A DNA stretch of 64,000 bases from Castanea sativa (taxonomy: Eukaryota > Streptophyta > Magnoliopsida > Fagales > Fagaceae): the NCBI RefSeq assembly GCF_040712315.1, contig NC_134015.1:21515614-21579613 (forward strand), in the 5' to 3' direction. A program made the position numbers and the translations under genes. The notes beneath the pieces were generated by a model that worked only from the letters and a program-made list of their open reading frames with translations, had not been told where the DNA came from and did no database searches. The number at the start of each line of letters is the position of its first letter. Position 1 is the first letter of the stretch. Below are positions 22,420-34,765 of this stretch, in pieces.

Positions 22420-25400
22420 TTAAGCCTTGAGGGCGTGGGCATCAATATCCTTGAAGAGATTAACAATAAAATCAATGTACTTAGTGGGAGGTGGGACATT
22501 CTCGTTGAGTTTCTCATATTCTATGGTGACTTTCACAGAGCCACCCTCACTCTTTGGCACAACCTGAAAGATAACTTTATAGGTTTTGTAAAGATCCAGG
22601 CAATGTCCTTCCAGAGCAGTAAGAGTTACCTTCTTGTTTGCTTCATCAATTTCTACCTTCTCCTTTAAAGTCTCGACATTTCCCTCTGTAGTTTCAAAAG
22701 AAGGGTAGCTATCAGTCAATGCTCCATGTTCATGGCAAATTAATATGTTCAGGAATAAGAGAAAGCATATATCAACCACAAAACTCATGTTTTTATGGCA
22801 CGCTAATTTTTCTTTTATTTTATATATATTTTTAACAAGACCAAGAGTTATTTAGTTCTACTGGTATTTCCAAAAAAGAGAAGTTAATGGTTCAAGTATT
22901 CCATTTTGTTATTATAGTATTATAAAACAATTGTAATTTTTCTTATAACAACATATATTAGTGAACATAAGTTGCCAAAACTGAGCTTTTTATTTTCTTT
23001 TATTATTTTGTTGGTAATTATACTCACCTCACTTAAGGTTTGAAGGAATGATACTTCATCCAAAAAGGAGAAAAACACTTACCTTCATTGAGATTTGAAG
23101 AAAAAACATTCTACTTCCTTCCGTTAATATCAGTATTGAAATATTATAAATTTTAAAAATAATTTTTTTAACCAAACATTAATTATGGTCAGTGAAAACC
23201 TAACTAATATTAATAGAATTTAGAATACAATGAAAAAGTTTCTCAAGCCCCAAAAGACTTGCAAAATTTCTGTTCAAGCAGAGACAATTAAGAAATGCTT
23301 CTTCCATATTTCGCCTTTTTTCGCACATTTATTTTCATGATTCTTCTTTAGTTTTTAATAATTTTGTCTTTGAAGTGTTGGGACAGATGGTTATCGCTTT
23401 ACTAAATCTTAGTTTCCAATTTTTAGTTTACAATCTCATAGCATTATTTGGAAGTTGTGGTAAAAAAAAAAATCCTGAACGATAATTTGGCAAAGATATT
23501 CCTAGAGACTGTAATGGACCTTAACCTTAAGTTAATTATGTTTGGTCAAAATATGTCATTAGAGTTGACTATTTCTTCTCTTCAGATTTCGGGGTGGAGC
23601 ATGATCTGTCCAACCATCAAAAAAGAGGAGTATAATTAACTTCTTCTTCTATTTCTCTTTTTCTTTTTAAAATCCAAATGTTATAAGAAAATGGGGTTAA
23701 GATATTGGAACTTTAGTTTTCCCCTGTAAGAAAGACCCAGATATGTCAGTAAGCCATAAGCAGTGTAAGCTCAAGTTCTAGGCCTAATGGCCTAGGCTTT
23801 AGGTCCCAATTTCTCTCTAAATTTTGTTAAGGCCCCCATTTGAACCCCAAAAAAAAAAAAGAAAAAAAAAAAGAATCCTAATTTTTTTAGAAAAAATCCT
23901 ATAAATTGTAGAATGATAATTTTTTTTTTTGAACAAAAAAAAAAAAATTGTGGTTTTTGTATCATTTTCGCATTTTCAAGAAAGTTCATAAAATATTAAG
24001 GTAATAAAAATCTAACAAAAAATTGATACCCCTAGATTGTTTAGAAACAAAAAATTTGTTATGAATGTGCGAATAATACTTAAAAATCAATTTTCCTAAC
24101 AACTTAGAAAAGGGATAATATTAATACCTAAATACTAAAAGTATATTAGCAATTTTGTATCTTACAAGGCAAAAAGAACAATTTAAAAAAAAAGTTCAAG
24201 TAATAATATTTATTATTTAAATATTAAAAAATTTCCACAAAATCTTATTTTCTTCTCCCAAAATGTATTGGGTCAAGTAATTCTCTTAATTAGCAACCAA
24301 ACCCTAGGAAGCATGGAGATGGACACAGACATAAGTACGACACGACGACCATGCACATTAATGAAGGAAAACACTAATAGATACTCTTAGAATATTGATT
24401 AATAATTCATTTAAAGAAAATTTTTATGGGAAAAGAAAAAAAAAACAATTAATGTTACGACGACTTTTTTCATTTCTCATAAAAGTGGTGTAAAAACTAT
24501 TCTAAAATAGATTGTGTGGGAAGGAACTTAGTCTCGTCCCCAATCAGGTATTGTTCGCTTTGGGAATGGGCGGATCACACACACTATGGTACACCCTTCC
24601 TTTGGCCAAGTGCTTATAAGGCAAGGGTGAGAAGCGTCTTTCCCCGATATGGGATTGAACAAATTCGTGAGGATGGCATCGGCTCCCCGGCCCATTTCCA
24701 AAGCGAACAATACTTGATTGGGGACGAGACTAAGTTTTCTCCCACAAATTGTTAACCATTGCCCCAAAGACATTCGTTAACATTACTCATTAATGAATTA
24801 TTACATATATTTTTCATTTTATATTTAAATATTTTAAGAATTTATTTTTGCATATAATGTGAAACATATATCAATTTAAGAGTAATAGTAAATAAATAAA
24901 ATGAAATCATGACCAATAAAAAATAATACAAATCATAGTTAGTATTCTAAAAAAAAAATACAAATAAAAAATAAGATCTAAGAGAATAATAAAAGATAGG
25001 GTAAAATACAAAACTGACCATCTAAGTTTCTTCAGATTTCATTTCAGTCTTCTAACTTTACTTTTGTTCATTTCAGTCCTCTAACTTTTAAGTTTATTCA
25101 ATTAAGGCTTTTCCATCAACTTTTGTTATATGTTATGGTTAATTTTTCAATTTTATAAATTTTTCTTCAAATTTTTTAAATTAAAAAAAATCAATTAATG
25201 ATTGAAAAAAATTTTCCAATTTTTTTTTTCAAAAATTTTTAACAAAAGTTAAGGCCTTAATTGAATAAATTTGAAACTTAGAGGACTGAAATGAAATTTG
25301 AAAAAAGTTAGAGGGTTAGTTTTGCAATTTAGCCTAAAAGATAACTACATAAATGTTCAAGAATGATTTTTTTTTTTTTGAAAACATTCAAGAATGAAAT

Positions 25401-26560
25401 TAAAACAAAATACTCCCTCCCTTCATCCCAGTTTATTTGTCCTCTATTCCATTTTGGAATGTCCCAAAATATTGTCCTGTTTCTAAAAATAAAAGTCATT
25501 AATTTACTAATGCTCTTATTATACTCTTACTTTATTTTCAAAACAATTTGAAAAGAAAACTGACAAATATTTAAAAAATCAATCTAATTGGAACACCTTT
25601 TTAGTTGCCTCCACTACAAAAAAAAACGTTCTTAGGCCGCGTTTTTAAAACGTTGCTATAGGTCAGAAAAACGTGGCTATAGGACAATTTGGTCTATAAC
25701 CGCATTTTTTTAGGCCATGTTTTTACCCATGGCCTAAAACACGTAACTATAGGCTTGAGAGGTCTATGGCCACATTTTTTCAAACGCAACCATAGGCCAA
25801 GACAATGGCCGCGTTTATAACACGCGGCTACAGACCTTTCTTTTATACTTTTTTTTTTATTAAAAAAAGTCTTATAGCCGCGTGTTTAAAACGCGGCAAT
25901 AGGCTAAGACAAAAAAACGCGGCTATAATACGTAAAAACGCGGCTTTAGATGTATTCTAAAGCCGCGTTTTAGACACGCAGCTATTGACTGACAGTTTAA
26001 GCCGCATTTTCTTAAAATGCAACTTTAGGCGGATCTATGGCCTTGTTTTTGCAAACACAGCTAAAAAAATACGGCCTAAGACTCGCGTGTTTTGTAGTGC
26101 TCATTAAAAATAATTAAAAAAAAAACTGATTAATTTATTTAAGGGTAGTTTTGTAAACTTATACATTTTTATAACGTAAACAATACAATAAATAAAATTT
26201 CCTTAAAAATTTGACTTTTTAAATAGGACAAACAAATTGGGACGGAGAGAAAGATATGAACCTCTTCTGTCCTAATTTAAAAACATAAAACACACAGTTA
26301 CACACCACCAAAAAAAAATGTTCATGATTCCTAGGCCAAAATTGAGGTTAAGAACACGGGGATGATGTTGTCTTACCCACGGTGTATTTCCAAAGCTTGA
26401 CAGAGCCCGTAGTTTGCCAGTCGCCTTCATGTATTTCAACTTCGTGCACAGTATCAGAGGCATTCGCAACATGGTAATTTTGGCTGCTAATGATACTGTA
26501 GACCTTGTCAGCCGAGGACTTGAACTCTAACTCAGTCTCCAGCTTACTCGTTAAGGCCAT
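22420..26560 (-). CDS. MLP-like protein (Bet v 1 / START-fold family), two exons, intact
   Basis: Exon 1 is 26560-26377 (184 bp) and exon 2 is 22685-22420 (266 bp), spliced by G/GTAAGA and CTACAG/AG. Together they give 149 codons plus a stop, the normal size of major-latex/MLP proteins. The ATG chosen (MALTSKLETELEFKSSADK) matches the family start. The ORF extends 11 codons further upstream but that part is not conserved. Recognisable family blocks are EGDWQTTGSVKLW (residues 45-57), the GNVETLKEKVEID junction, IEYEKLNENVPPPTKY and the terminal KDIDAHALKA. Bet v 1-fold proteins have a hydrophobic ligand cavity and bind small lipophilic molecules. MLPs are linked to defence and stress, but the ligand here is unknown. 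The 3,691-bp intron holds several MITEs, against only 392 bp in the paralogue at 58091-58928. Confidence 0.9.
24512..24750. mobile_element. MITE-like element with inverted repeats of about 58 bp
   Basis: The left arm TGTGTGGGAAGGAACTTAGT (onward to about 24570) is repeated inverted at 24690-24750. In the inner 45 bp only about two bases differ. It lies in the MLP intron. ORFs on both strands are a by-product of the symmetry. No clear TSD or superfamily. Confidence 0.6.
24999..25334. mobile_element. Mutator-like MITE, copy 1 (336 bp), TSD TAAAAGATA
   Basis: Inverted ends are GGGTAAAATACAAAACTGACC and GGCTAAATTGCAAAACTAACC. A perfect 9-bp direct repeat, TAAAAGATA, is at 24990-24998 and 25335-25343. 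It lies in the MLP intron. The sister copy is at 34766-35137. Confidence 0.85.
25413..26253. mobile_element. Stowaway-like (Tc1/mariner) MITE carrying a CACTA insertion
   Basis: The left end CTCCCTCCCTTCATCCCAG after TA, and the right end TTGGGACGGAGAGAAAG before ATA, form the widespread plant Stowaway terminus. Removing the 488-bp CACTA insertion and its TSD leaves about 350 bp. The right boundary is approximate by a few bases. Confidence 0.7.
25612..26099. mobile_element. Non-autonomous CACTA element (488 bp), TSD CTC
   Basis: It starts CACTACAAAAAAA and ends TTTTGTAGTG, flanked by a perfect 3-bp duplication CTC (25609-25611 and 26100-26102). This is the diagnostic TSD size for CACTA elements. 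The interior is almost entirely alternating direct and inverted copies of AACGCGGCTATAGG-type motifs. It is nested in the Stowaway-like MITE. Confidence 0.88.
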
Positions 26561-26648
26561 GTCTAAAAGCTCAGAATTAAACCTTTTTTTCAATTAGCAG
26601 ATATAATAATAAGGATGGCACAGGTTGAAGAAGGAAATTTGGGTGGTA

Positions 26649-26656
26649 TATTTATA
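26649..26656 (-). promoter_or_regulatory. TATA box of the intact MLP gene
   Basis: TATAAATA on the minus strand, 89 bases upstream of the ATG at 26560. The corresponding position in the paralogue has been separated from the gene by a LINE. Confidence 0.6.
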
Positions 26657-26660
26657 GAGA

Positions 26661-27559
26661 GATAGGGGTAGTACGTGGATACATCTCATCCCTATGTATG
26701 GTTGTTGCCAAGATTAAATCTGCTAAATTTTATAACTTATCTGATTTACAATATTTATTCAGCACGCAGAAATGATGCTTCTGACGCAGTAGACCCCAGC
26801 CCTTAAAGGCATGTCTCTAAAGAGGAAAACAAATTACAATTCATTATTAAATATAATAAATAGGGCCGTGTTTATTTCATACTGCCCTATTTTTTTTATG
26901 AACTATTACATACTGCCCTATTGCGCACAAAGTATACACACTTTTTATTTTAATAATTGAAACCTAACTTCAAGTAATGATTCAATTCAAAAGGTTTGAA
27001 TTGAAATCATAACTTGAAGTCAAGTTTTCAGTTAAAAAAAAAAAAAAGAATTGTGTGTATTATATGTGCAACAAGCAGTGTATACTAACAATTACCTTAA
27101 TAAATAAATAGAAATAATAAAGGTAATTATGACTTTTGAGTGAAGTTATAGTATACCTTTGTGTTAGAACTCATTTCCCTCTCTTTTGTGTGTGTGTGTG
27201 TTTGTTTCTCAGAATATTAATAATAATAATAATAAAGGTAGCTCTATCTCTTAATTACGTCTTAAGTGGATGTTTTCTTTTTCTTCTATATCCTGGGTAG
27301 TAGGGCATGAAATTCTAAGCATAAGTTAACTTCATGGGCCTAGCTCATGATTCTTGATCAATTGACTAGCTATCAATCTAGGTGTCAAGGGGCCTGGATT
27401 GATCATCAAGCTGTTTAGTTATGTGTCAAGATTTAGTGGTGAAGTAAGGATTTTTTTTGGGGGGTGGGGGGGAGGAATAAAAAGCTTGACAATGTTCTAA
27501 CATCTCGAAAGAACTTCTCGAACAAGATTGGATTAAGATACACTAGTGAAGGAAGTTCA
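26661..27559. other. Upstream/intergenic sequence, nothing recognised
   Basis: AT-rich with a short (TG)n near 27187-27201 and an (AAT)n near 27218-27235. No gene or clear transposon end is visible. Confidence 0.5.
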
Positions 27560-28010
27560 AGTGCTGAACACAAGAAGGAAATTTGTGTTAGCTAAGGCTG
27601 TGGAGAAGCCCAAGATTGAGGGTCCGGTTGATGAGAAGAAGACCGTTGTGGCAAAATCCAAGGCAAAAGAAAAATCATTGCCTAAAAATCAAAGAGGACC
27701 TTAAGTAAAGCATTTTTATTATCATTGTAGTATCCGTGATCACACTAGATCAAATTGCTTTAAGTTTCATCCACTCAAGAGAGTTGATCAACAAAATGCT
27801 CTTGGAATTGAAAAAGGGAAACCAAAAGGAAAGCAAGTTGAAGGAGAAGATCATGGTCTTTGTAAACATCTCATTTTGTACTCTATTAATAAATTTTGGT
27901 CCCCGATCCCTGATGATGTGGAGAATATCACCAGTAAGTTGCAAGCACTCTCCAACTCGAATCAAACCTGCAAAAGAAAACAAAGAGACCTAAAAGAGAG
28001 CACCGGTGTG
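27560..28010 (+). pseudogene. Sirevirus gag scrap
   Basis: It encodes the lysine-rich region and a decayed zinc knuckle (YHCSIRDHTRSNC, where the intact form has CxxC and GHT), followed by FKFHPLKRVDQQNALG. It is a relative of the gag in element B at 4091-4390. Stops and frameshifts break it. No LTR adjoins, so it is an isolated remnant. Confidence 0.6.
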
Positions 28011-29385
28011 GTGCCGGCCAAAAACCCTCCGAAGGTCAAGTTAGAATTTCTTCTCAACCCTAAAGTGTTAGAGTTGGGTCAAATGTGCCTACCTTTAGTC
28101 ATGGGGGTTTTGGATGTATTTATAGGGGCGTAGAGTCGGCCTTCTCTTCCTTGATTACCAAGCTCTTTCCTTTCATGATGAAACTCTTTCCATTCTCGTA
28201 CCTTCAAGAATTCATTTCCTTATAAAATTCCTTTGATTAAGGCTAATGTGTAGCGCAAGAATTCTTCGTACTTACGTTTGCGTGAATCACACTCAAGGCT
28301 ATGTCAGCCCTAATTTCATGGCGTGGTTTGAGGTAGCCTGGAGAGCGATGCATAAATTCTTTCCGTCCGACTACCACCGATCCGTCTTCTTTAGACCATA
28401 TTGCCCGTCACCTTAATTTAATCATACCAGCAAGACCGTCATGTTAGTTTTACCCTCATCAATCCCAATGATGAGCTTGACATGTATCAACTAAGAAAAA
28501 TTCATAGTAGTTTAGAAGTAATTACAACTCAAAAGTGCTCAACTATTATATAGATAGCCAGCCATTAAAATAGTTACTCCGTCAATCACTACGATAGCAA
28601 GAATATCATGGTAATGGTTGGTTGCCTACAACTTTCCACAAGCCTTAATATAAACCCAATTGAATGCTATGTACAAGTACCACACTAATTATTAGAGAAT
28701 TCTTAGGTTTCATTTCTAAAAGAGACAAAAATACTAAATTAATTAAGCACCAAAAACCTCTTGCTTGGCACCACACTAGCATCTTTTCAGTTTCCTTTTT
28801 TACAGGTTTATCCAATGTCTCTGTTAGCCATATAACAAATAGAGCACAAAGAATTTCAATATGGAGATAAATCTTTTTTTTTTTAGAAACACATACACAC
28901 ATATATAGGAAAAGAGATGAGATAAGGGAATACACTCATATGCCAATACCAAAACTGCATGTGGCAGTTAGTATCACGGAACAAGTGATAAACCCTTTCT
29001 CGATATCACACCTTACCGATGTAGAATATGAAGATAAATCTAATTCTTAAAAAGAGCGATCGAGCATTATTTTGATGACAAAATTTAAGTTTTTTCGGAT
29101 TTCATTTGTACATGTTTATTATGGCAAGCTAGACAATTCTTTTGTGCTTATTAAAGTTTAAAAATATAATAAATTTTGGATATTACTGGAATTCAATCCC
29201 CAAACAAAAATTCATGCATTGCCACTATAACTGATATTTGTGTTAGAAATAAAGTGGACTTGGGCATGTGCTAGCCAAAATCCACCGATTGACATTTGCA
29301 ATCGTTATTTTGGCCTTTTGTTATGCAGCCTTTGGCAGCCTATTAATTCAGCCCTTAATGTCACATCAATCCTCCATTACATTTA
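28011..29385. other. Intergenic sequence, no gene recognised
   Basis: No motif-bearing ORF. 28100-28450 has higher GC and may be an LTR remnant. The rest is AT-rich. Confidence 0.4.
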
Positions 29386-29655
29386 GAGGGCGTTTGGATA
29401 AACTTATTCCTGCGTCTGCGTTTTAAGTTTTTTTTTTTTTTTTTTTTTTTTTCCTCCAGCCGCAAGTGTTGACTAAATCTTCTGTGAACAGTGCATTCGT
29501 GCACTGTTCACGGACCCACAAATTTCACTTTTCAGCAACTTTTTCATTAAAAATGGGTCCCGCGGTACTATTCACACATTTTAAAATTATTTTGCTACAG
29601 TGTTTTCAGTTTTCAGTTTTCAATTTTCAGCAATAAGTTCTATCCAAACGGACCC
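29386..29655. mobile_element. Tourist-like (PIF/Harbinger) MITE (270 bp), TSD TTA
   Basis: The ends GAGGGCGTTTGGATAAACTT and, inverted, GGGTCCGTTTGGATAGAACT are flanked by TTA at 29383-29385 and 29656-29658. An internal poly-T tract and a GTGAACAGTGCATTCGTGCAC inverted repeat occur. No coding sequence. Confidence 0.8.
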
Positions 29656-29658
29656 TTA

Positions 29659-31325
29659 ATTGCTTCAGCACATCTCTTAAACCCAACCGACCTACTAAGG
29701 CTATATGTATTTATGAAAGCTTTATTGTAAAGATATACATAACTATTCAATAGCAAAACTACTTGTATTTCGGCAATGTGAATGATCACCTTAATAGAGT
29801 GTATATATATATTTTCCTCTTTCTATGCTTTATGTATTTATTACTATATAATACTTTCATTTTATAACAATATATATCTTGTGTTAAGCTTGAGTATCAA
29901 AAGGTAGGGGGGTTTCAGTTTTCTATTTTACCTTAAAATGGAAGAATACGTTCAGTATATTACTCCCCATTCCTGGTACGTGATAACAATATTGTAGAAT
30001 GTCATGAACAAGCACATGGAGAGCGGGCAAATTCTGTGAAATTATTGCTAGCCACGCAGTACAAACTCAACATGCACATCATTTCAGCTTGAATGTAAAC
30101 CCAAAAAAACAGGTGGTTGGGGTGAAAGAAAAAGAAAAAAGAATGTATGCCCCCAATAAAATAATTAAAGCTAGAATTTGTGGCTGTTAATCGCCAGCCG
30201 ACGATTATTGACGGAAGGATGCCAACAAGCAAAGCTGAAACACGATAAAACATAATCTTGCGTAGCTCAATCATTGTCAGTACGTAGGACTGTAATGGAG
30301 CCATGCTGACCTAATAAGTATTGAATGTTGCGATTTGGGGGAATGCTCAAAGATAGGCTTGAGCTTGACAATTGACACGAGCTTGCTAAAATTCAATTAG
30401 CTTGAGCTTCGCTCGGTTCAGCAAGCTACATTATTCAGTCCGAGCTTAAGCTCAAAATTTATAGTCATGCTTTGGCCAGCTGAAACCTAAATCTCTTGTC
30501 AAAAACATTACATCCTAATAAAATTGTCCAGAGACTACAATTTAACTTCCCATGACGCTTCTAAAATCAGGCCCACAACCAGTGGTGAAACCAGGAAAAT
30601 TTCTTAAGAGGAGCTGGTGAATACATTTTTTATGTAATTTTTAGATTATTACCAAATGTAAAAGAAATTAATGGAAAATTTCAAAAAAGCTAGGGGGGCC
30701 ATGGCTCCCCTTGGCTCCCCCTAGCTCTGCCTATGCCTGCGACATTGCCATAAATGAAAAAAAATAAATAAATAAATAAATAAATGTCTTCTTTATTTTC
30801 AATTGATTTTCAAGTAAAGTGGCATAACTCATGGTTCAATAAGTGGTATCAGAGATAATGTCATTAGTTTGAATTGCAGAACTGCCATCGTGAGAGGGGA
30901 TTGTTGAGAGAGACCATAATTTCAGCTCCCTATGAACACTCTAAAAAACAAGCATGTGAGACATTATGACGAATGCTACAGAAGTCATGGTACAACTAGA
31001 ACCAAAAAAAAAAAAAAATAGCTTACCATTCTAAGTTCGTAATACTCAGCCTTGTCAGCTTTATTTAAACAAGCCCATTAATACTTAAACCTAACTCAAT
31101 ATTAACCAACCAAGCTTAATAATGAAAAAGATTTTCATTAACCACACTTTAAGTTTTTTAAATGAATTTGTTAATGAATAAGCATACATTATCATCCATT
31201 TTTAAAAACTATTGAATAAAAAAAAAGTGACACAGTTCCCTACGTGATACAGATTCTCTCTTTTTGGCTCTCGTCCACTGCCATGCACAATAATTAGCAA
31301 TCTTTTTATGTTTTGTGTATTCTCT
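29659..31325. other. Intergenic sequence with unplaced repeat fragments
   Basis: 30342-30480 is rich in GAGCTTGAGC-type words. 30570-30735 resembles a small inverted-repeat element (GTGGTGAAACCAGG against CCCCTAGCTCTGCC). A minus-strand ORF of 100 codons (30002-30304) has hydrophobic stretches but no known family. None is strong enough to annotate as a gene. Confidence 0.35.
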
Positions 31326-31537
31326 TATTGGTTAGAGTATTCACAGTAGAGGAGTTAAAAATTTAGCTATTTAGCACCACAAAAATTATTTTATCTATTT
31401 TATTTACCCACATGCTACAACAGTGGATCTATTTTAGCTTTTAACATAATAAAATAATATAAACATCACAATAAAATAATATATTTACTACAATAAAATA
31501 ATATATCCACTACAATAAACAACAATCACAACCACCT

Positions 31538-31715
31538 GTAACCGCTACTGCTGCCACTACTGCTGCAACCACCGACTCTTCCACCGCCAACGCAATCGCT
31601 ACTGCCGCCACTACTGCTACCACCATCGCGGCTGCCACCAACTCTTCCACAGTCAACACCATCACTGCTGCCGCCGCCGCCGCCGCCGCCGCCACCGACT
31701 CTTCCACCGCGGCCG
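31538..31715. repeat. Imperfect GCC/ACC/GCT trinucleotide array
   Basis: A 180-bp array of CCACTG, GCCACC and CCGCCG words ends in a pure (GCC)n run near 31676-31693. Both overlapping minus-strand ORFs (Ala/Val-rich and Gly-rich) are products of the repeat. Confidence 0.85.
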
Positions 31716-32155
31716 CCACATGATAGCAAATAATTAACAAATGATTTTTTTAACCCCAAATTATACTTATACATTTTTTTTTCTAAAACAATTTCTCAAT
31801 CATCATGATAGCAAATAAGAAACTAGAGTAACAATAATAGTTTGTTTTAACCCCAAATTATATATATACAAAGCTCAAACCAAATTATGAAATTGAGGAA
31901 CTTTATAAGAAAACATATAAAATAGAACACATATTATAGCTGAAACAATGTAGTCCATAGATCACTCACATACATAACTCAAACCAAATTACAATAAAAC
32001 TTACACACTCACACAAGTTCCTATGACTTATACTTCTCAACATATAAAAAAGGAAGCTCCTATGACTCGCCTTGCAATTGCCATAAATGTTCAATGAGGT
32101 CCGCCTGGAGTTGAAAATGAATTTCTCTATCTCTAATGCATCCATACCTCTCAAT

Positions 32156-33160
32156 TTATGACATAAATCCATCACTTTGTTCACGTAACACTTGCATGGG
32201 AGGATTATCCACTCCATCAATTTGTTCATAATCCAAGTCTACCACTTCATTATCATCCCACTCATCTTCAACAATCATGTTATGGAAAATCATGCACACT
32301 TTCATGATCTTTTGGAGTGTTTCAAGATGGAAAAATCGTGCAAGTCCACGGACAATTGCACGCTCAACATCCTTCCTATGCGCCTCTTGGGCAGCTGCAA
32401 ATAATTTTCACTTAGGTCCTTGTGGAGCTGGGATTGTTTTCACAAATGTTGCCCACTTTGGATATATGCCATCAGCAAGGTAATATCTTATTGTGTAGTC
32501 ATGACCATTGATTGAGTAATGTACTGCAGAAGCACGTCGTTTAGCAAGTTCATTAAATATATGAGACCGCTCTAACACATTAATATCATTATTTGACCCA
32601 AGTAACCCAAAAAATGCATGCCATATCCAAAGATCATATGATGCTACTGCCTCTAAAATAATAGTAGGCTCACAAATATGACCACAATATTGACCTTTGC
32701 ATGTAGATGGACAATTATTCCACTTCCAATGTATGCAATCAATTGAACCTAACATACTTAGAAAACCTCAGCGTTCGCCATGAGCTAACAGTTTAGCAAT
32801 GTCTTCATTGTTTGACTTTCTCAAGTATTCCTCAGAGAAAACATTAATTACCGCAGTAACAAATTTTTTCAAACTTTCTAATGCAATAGTTTCTCCAATT
32901 CGCACATATTCATCTATCAAATCACCAAATACTCCATACGCAAGCATTCTAAGTGCAGTAGTTATCTTTTGTAATGAAGATAAATTAGGTTTGTTGGCAC
33001 TATTTCTTTTTTGAACAAAGTAAGAGTCATGAACTTCTACCTTAGATTGAATACAGAGAAAAAGAGAACACTTCATCTGAAATCTCCTACAAAATAAAGC
33101 GGGTAGATATATTGGTGTGGGAGCAAAATAATCAAGAAAAAACCTTTCATGGCCTACCAA
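32156..33160 (-). pseudogene. PIF/Harbinger transposase (plant transposon protein family), two in-frame stops
   Basis: A single minus-strand frame runs from 33160 to the TAA at 32156 with only two interruptions, TGA near 32766 and TGA at 32408. The opening block MVGHERFFLDYF and the catalytic blocks GSIDCIHWKW (first Asp), LLGSNNDINVLERS (second Asp) and HRKDVERAIVRGLARF (Glu) identify the DDE transposase of PIF/Harbinger. LADGIYPKW lies between. Both stops sit where relatives commonly have arginine, so CGA to TGA is likely. The true start may lie upstream of 33160. A partner Myb-like protein gene was not seen. Confidence 0.8.
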
Positions 33161-33200
33161 ATGATTACATCGGACAGAGCGACAACGTTTAGGTTATGAT

Positions 33201-34756
33201 ACAACTTTCAAGAAGCAACTTGCAAAACAAAGAGCGATTCATGGATGCACATGAATCAACCTTCAAGACAATTGAAAAACAATTATTACTATAAATGCAA
33301 GATTAAAGTCAAGTGACATAAGAAAATTCCGACAATGGAACTTTTCAACTTTCATGCCCATAGGTCCCATTAATCCATCTCCCAACCACTTTTTTATCCT
33401 CTATTTTGCACACACAAATTATACACACTCAATTTTTTGCACTACCCCGTGACTCTAATTATTACCCTTGATGATATTGGAAGGGAAGGACTCCTACCTC
33501 AAATAAGAATTGGGAGGTGTTCTAAAAATTAGCGTTAATTAGTTTGAGGGAATTCATTTTGGCTACTTAACATGATCCAAAAGTAATCCGATGTGACAAT
33601 GTGTAAGATCCTTTATTATTTGTATAGTTTTTTTTCTCCCCAAAAATTTTATTACAACAAGAGAATGATAATTTGAATCTTAAATTTTATGAGAATATTA
33701 AAAAGTATCAACTAGTTAAGTTATAGGTTTCTTGACATCATTATTTATATATTTAATTTTTTTTTCTCAAAACAAAATCATACATAAATTGCTCAAATCT
33801 CAACGTTAATGAGCCATCACTTTCAAAATGGTTTTTTAAATGGAGTTCAAAAAACCATTTTGAAATAAGAAATTTGGTTCAGTGCAAAAAAAAAAAATTA
33901 TGACAAAATTGACCAAAAAAAAAATTGATGTTTTTAACTTATCTCTAATAAAGTACCATTTAGGTTCTAGATATTTATTAAAAAAATAATATTATAAAAG
34001 CTAAATATCTTTATTTAAAACTATAGTTAGTTGCCATTCAAAGCCTAGGCCTAGGACCTCTAATTTTTAAATGATTTTACCCTTTATAAAAAATATAAAA
34101 AAATAGAGGCCCAATCTCATTATAAAAAGACCCAAATTTGTAGAGTATTGTTATTACAAGTATTTATTTTAAAAAAAATCTCACAACATTTGAATAATGA
34201 TTTTGTTAGGGACATAGCTAAAAACAACAACAATCTCACAACATTCCCAAATTAGCATGCCTGCTCACATATAGGTCCAAATTAACATTTTTTTAATGAC
34301 ATGGCATGCTAATTATTTAGGAATGTTATGCAATTATTGTAGCCTTTTGTTGTGTCCATATCATTACTCCTAGCATTTTTCAAGATTGTATAATAGGAAC
34401 TTGTTTAAAAAATAAAAATGAATAGGTTGGGTACTTCCATGAAGGTCTTCAAAATATTATATCAACAAAAAATAAACTCAATGGAAAATCATAAACTTTT
34501 TGGAGAAAAAAATTGTTTCTATGCTTTAATTTTTATTAGCTACTATTCTACATAATAGATTGTCAACATTACCCACCTATTCTTTCACATAACCACACAC
34601 CAAATAATCTCTATCTCTTTCTTATCACCAATATCACAATTTATTATGATTCACCACCTAATCTAAGTTAAAGTAAACCTCCTTTCTAAAACAAATAATA
34701 ATTGTTTTTCTTAACTTTTATTCTTGAACCATGATATTTGGTTCTCTATATGGAAT
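33201..34756. other. AT-rich intergenic sequence
   Basis: No ORF with a recognisable domain and no transposon end that could be paired. Confidence 0.5.
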
Positions 34757-34765
34757 TAAATTTAG

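Larger units (their letters stand above)
20790..26660. other. Host segment 1 (paralogue of segment 2 at about 35310-58990)
   Basis: Blocks at 20840-21010, 21458-21520, 21640-21760 and 22150-22430, as well as the MLP exons, match in the same order and orientation to 35320-35530, 47390-47460, 47935-48060, 55845-55960 and the exons at 58091-58928. It is an old local duplication. Differences between the two copies are mostly transposon insertions. Confidence 0.7.
31326..33200 (-). mobile_element. Degraded PIF/Harbinger-type DNA transposon
   Basis: It contains a plant-type Harbinger transposase frame (32156-33160) and a low-complexity trinucleotide array near the left end. The sequence AGAGTATTCACAGTAGAGG (31335) resembles the terminal sequence of such elements. 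No matching right terminus was found, so limits are approximate. Confidence 0.55.

Noticed and set aside
24516..24773. Overlapping ORFs on both strands with similar ends
   Set aside because: Caused by the inverted repeat 24512-24750; no protein family.
30002..30304. 100-codon minus-strand ORF with hydrophobic stretches
   Set aside because: No recognisable family, no splice or promoter context; contains a T-rich low-complexity run.
31510..31774. Ala/Val-rich and Gly-rich minus-strand ORFs
   Set aside because: Products of the trinucleotide array.
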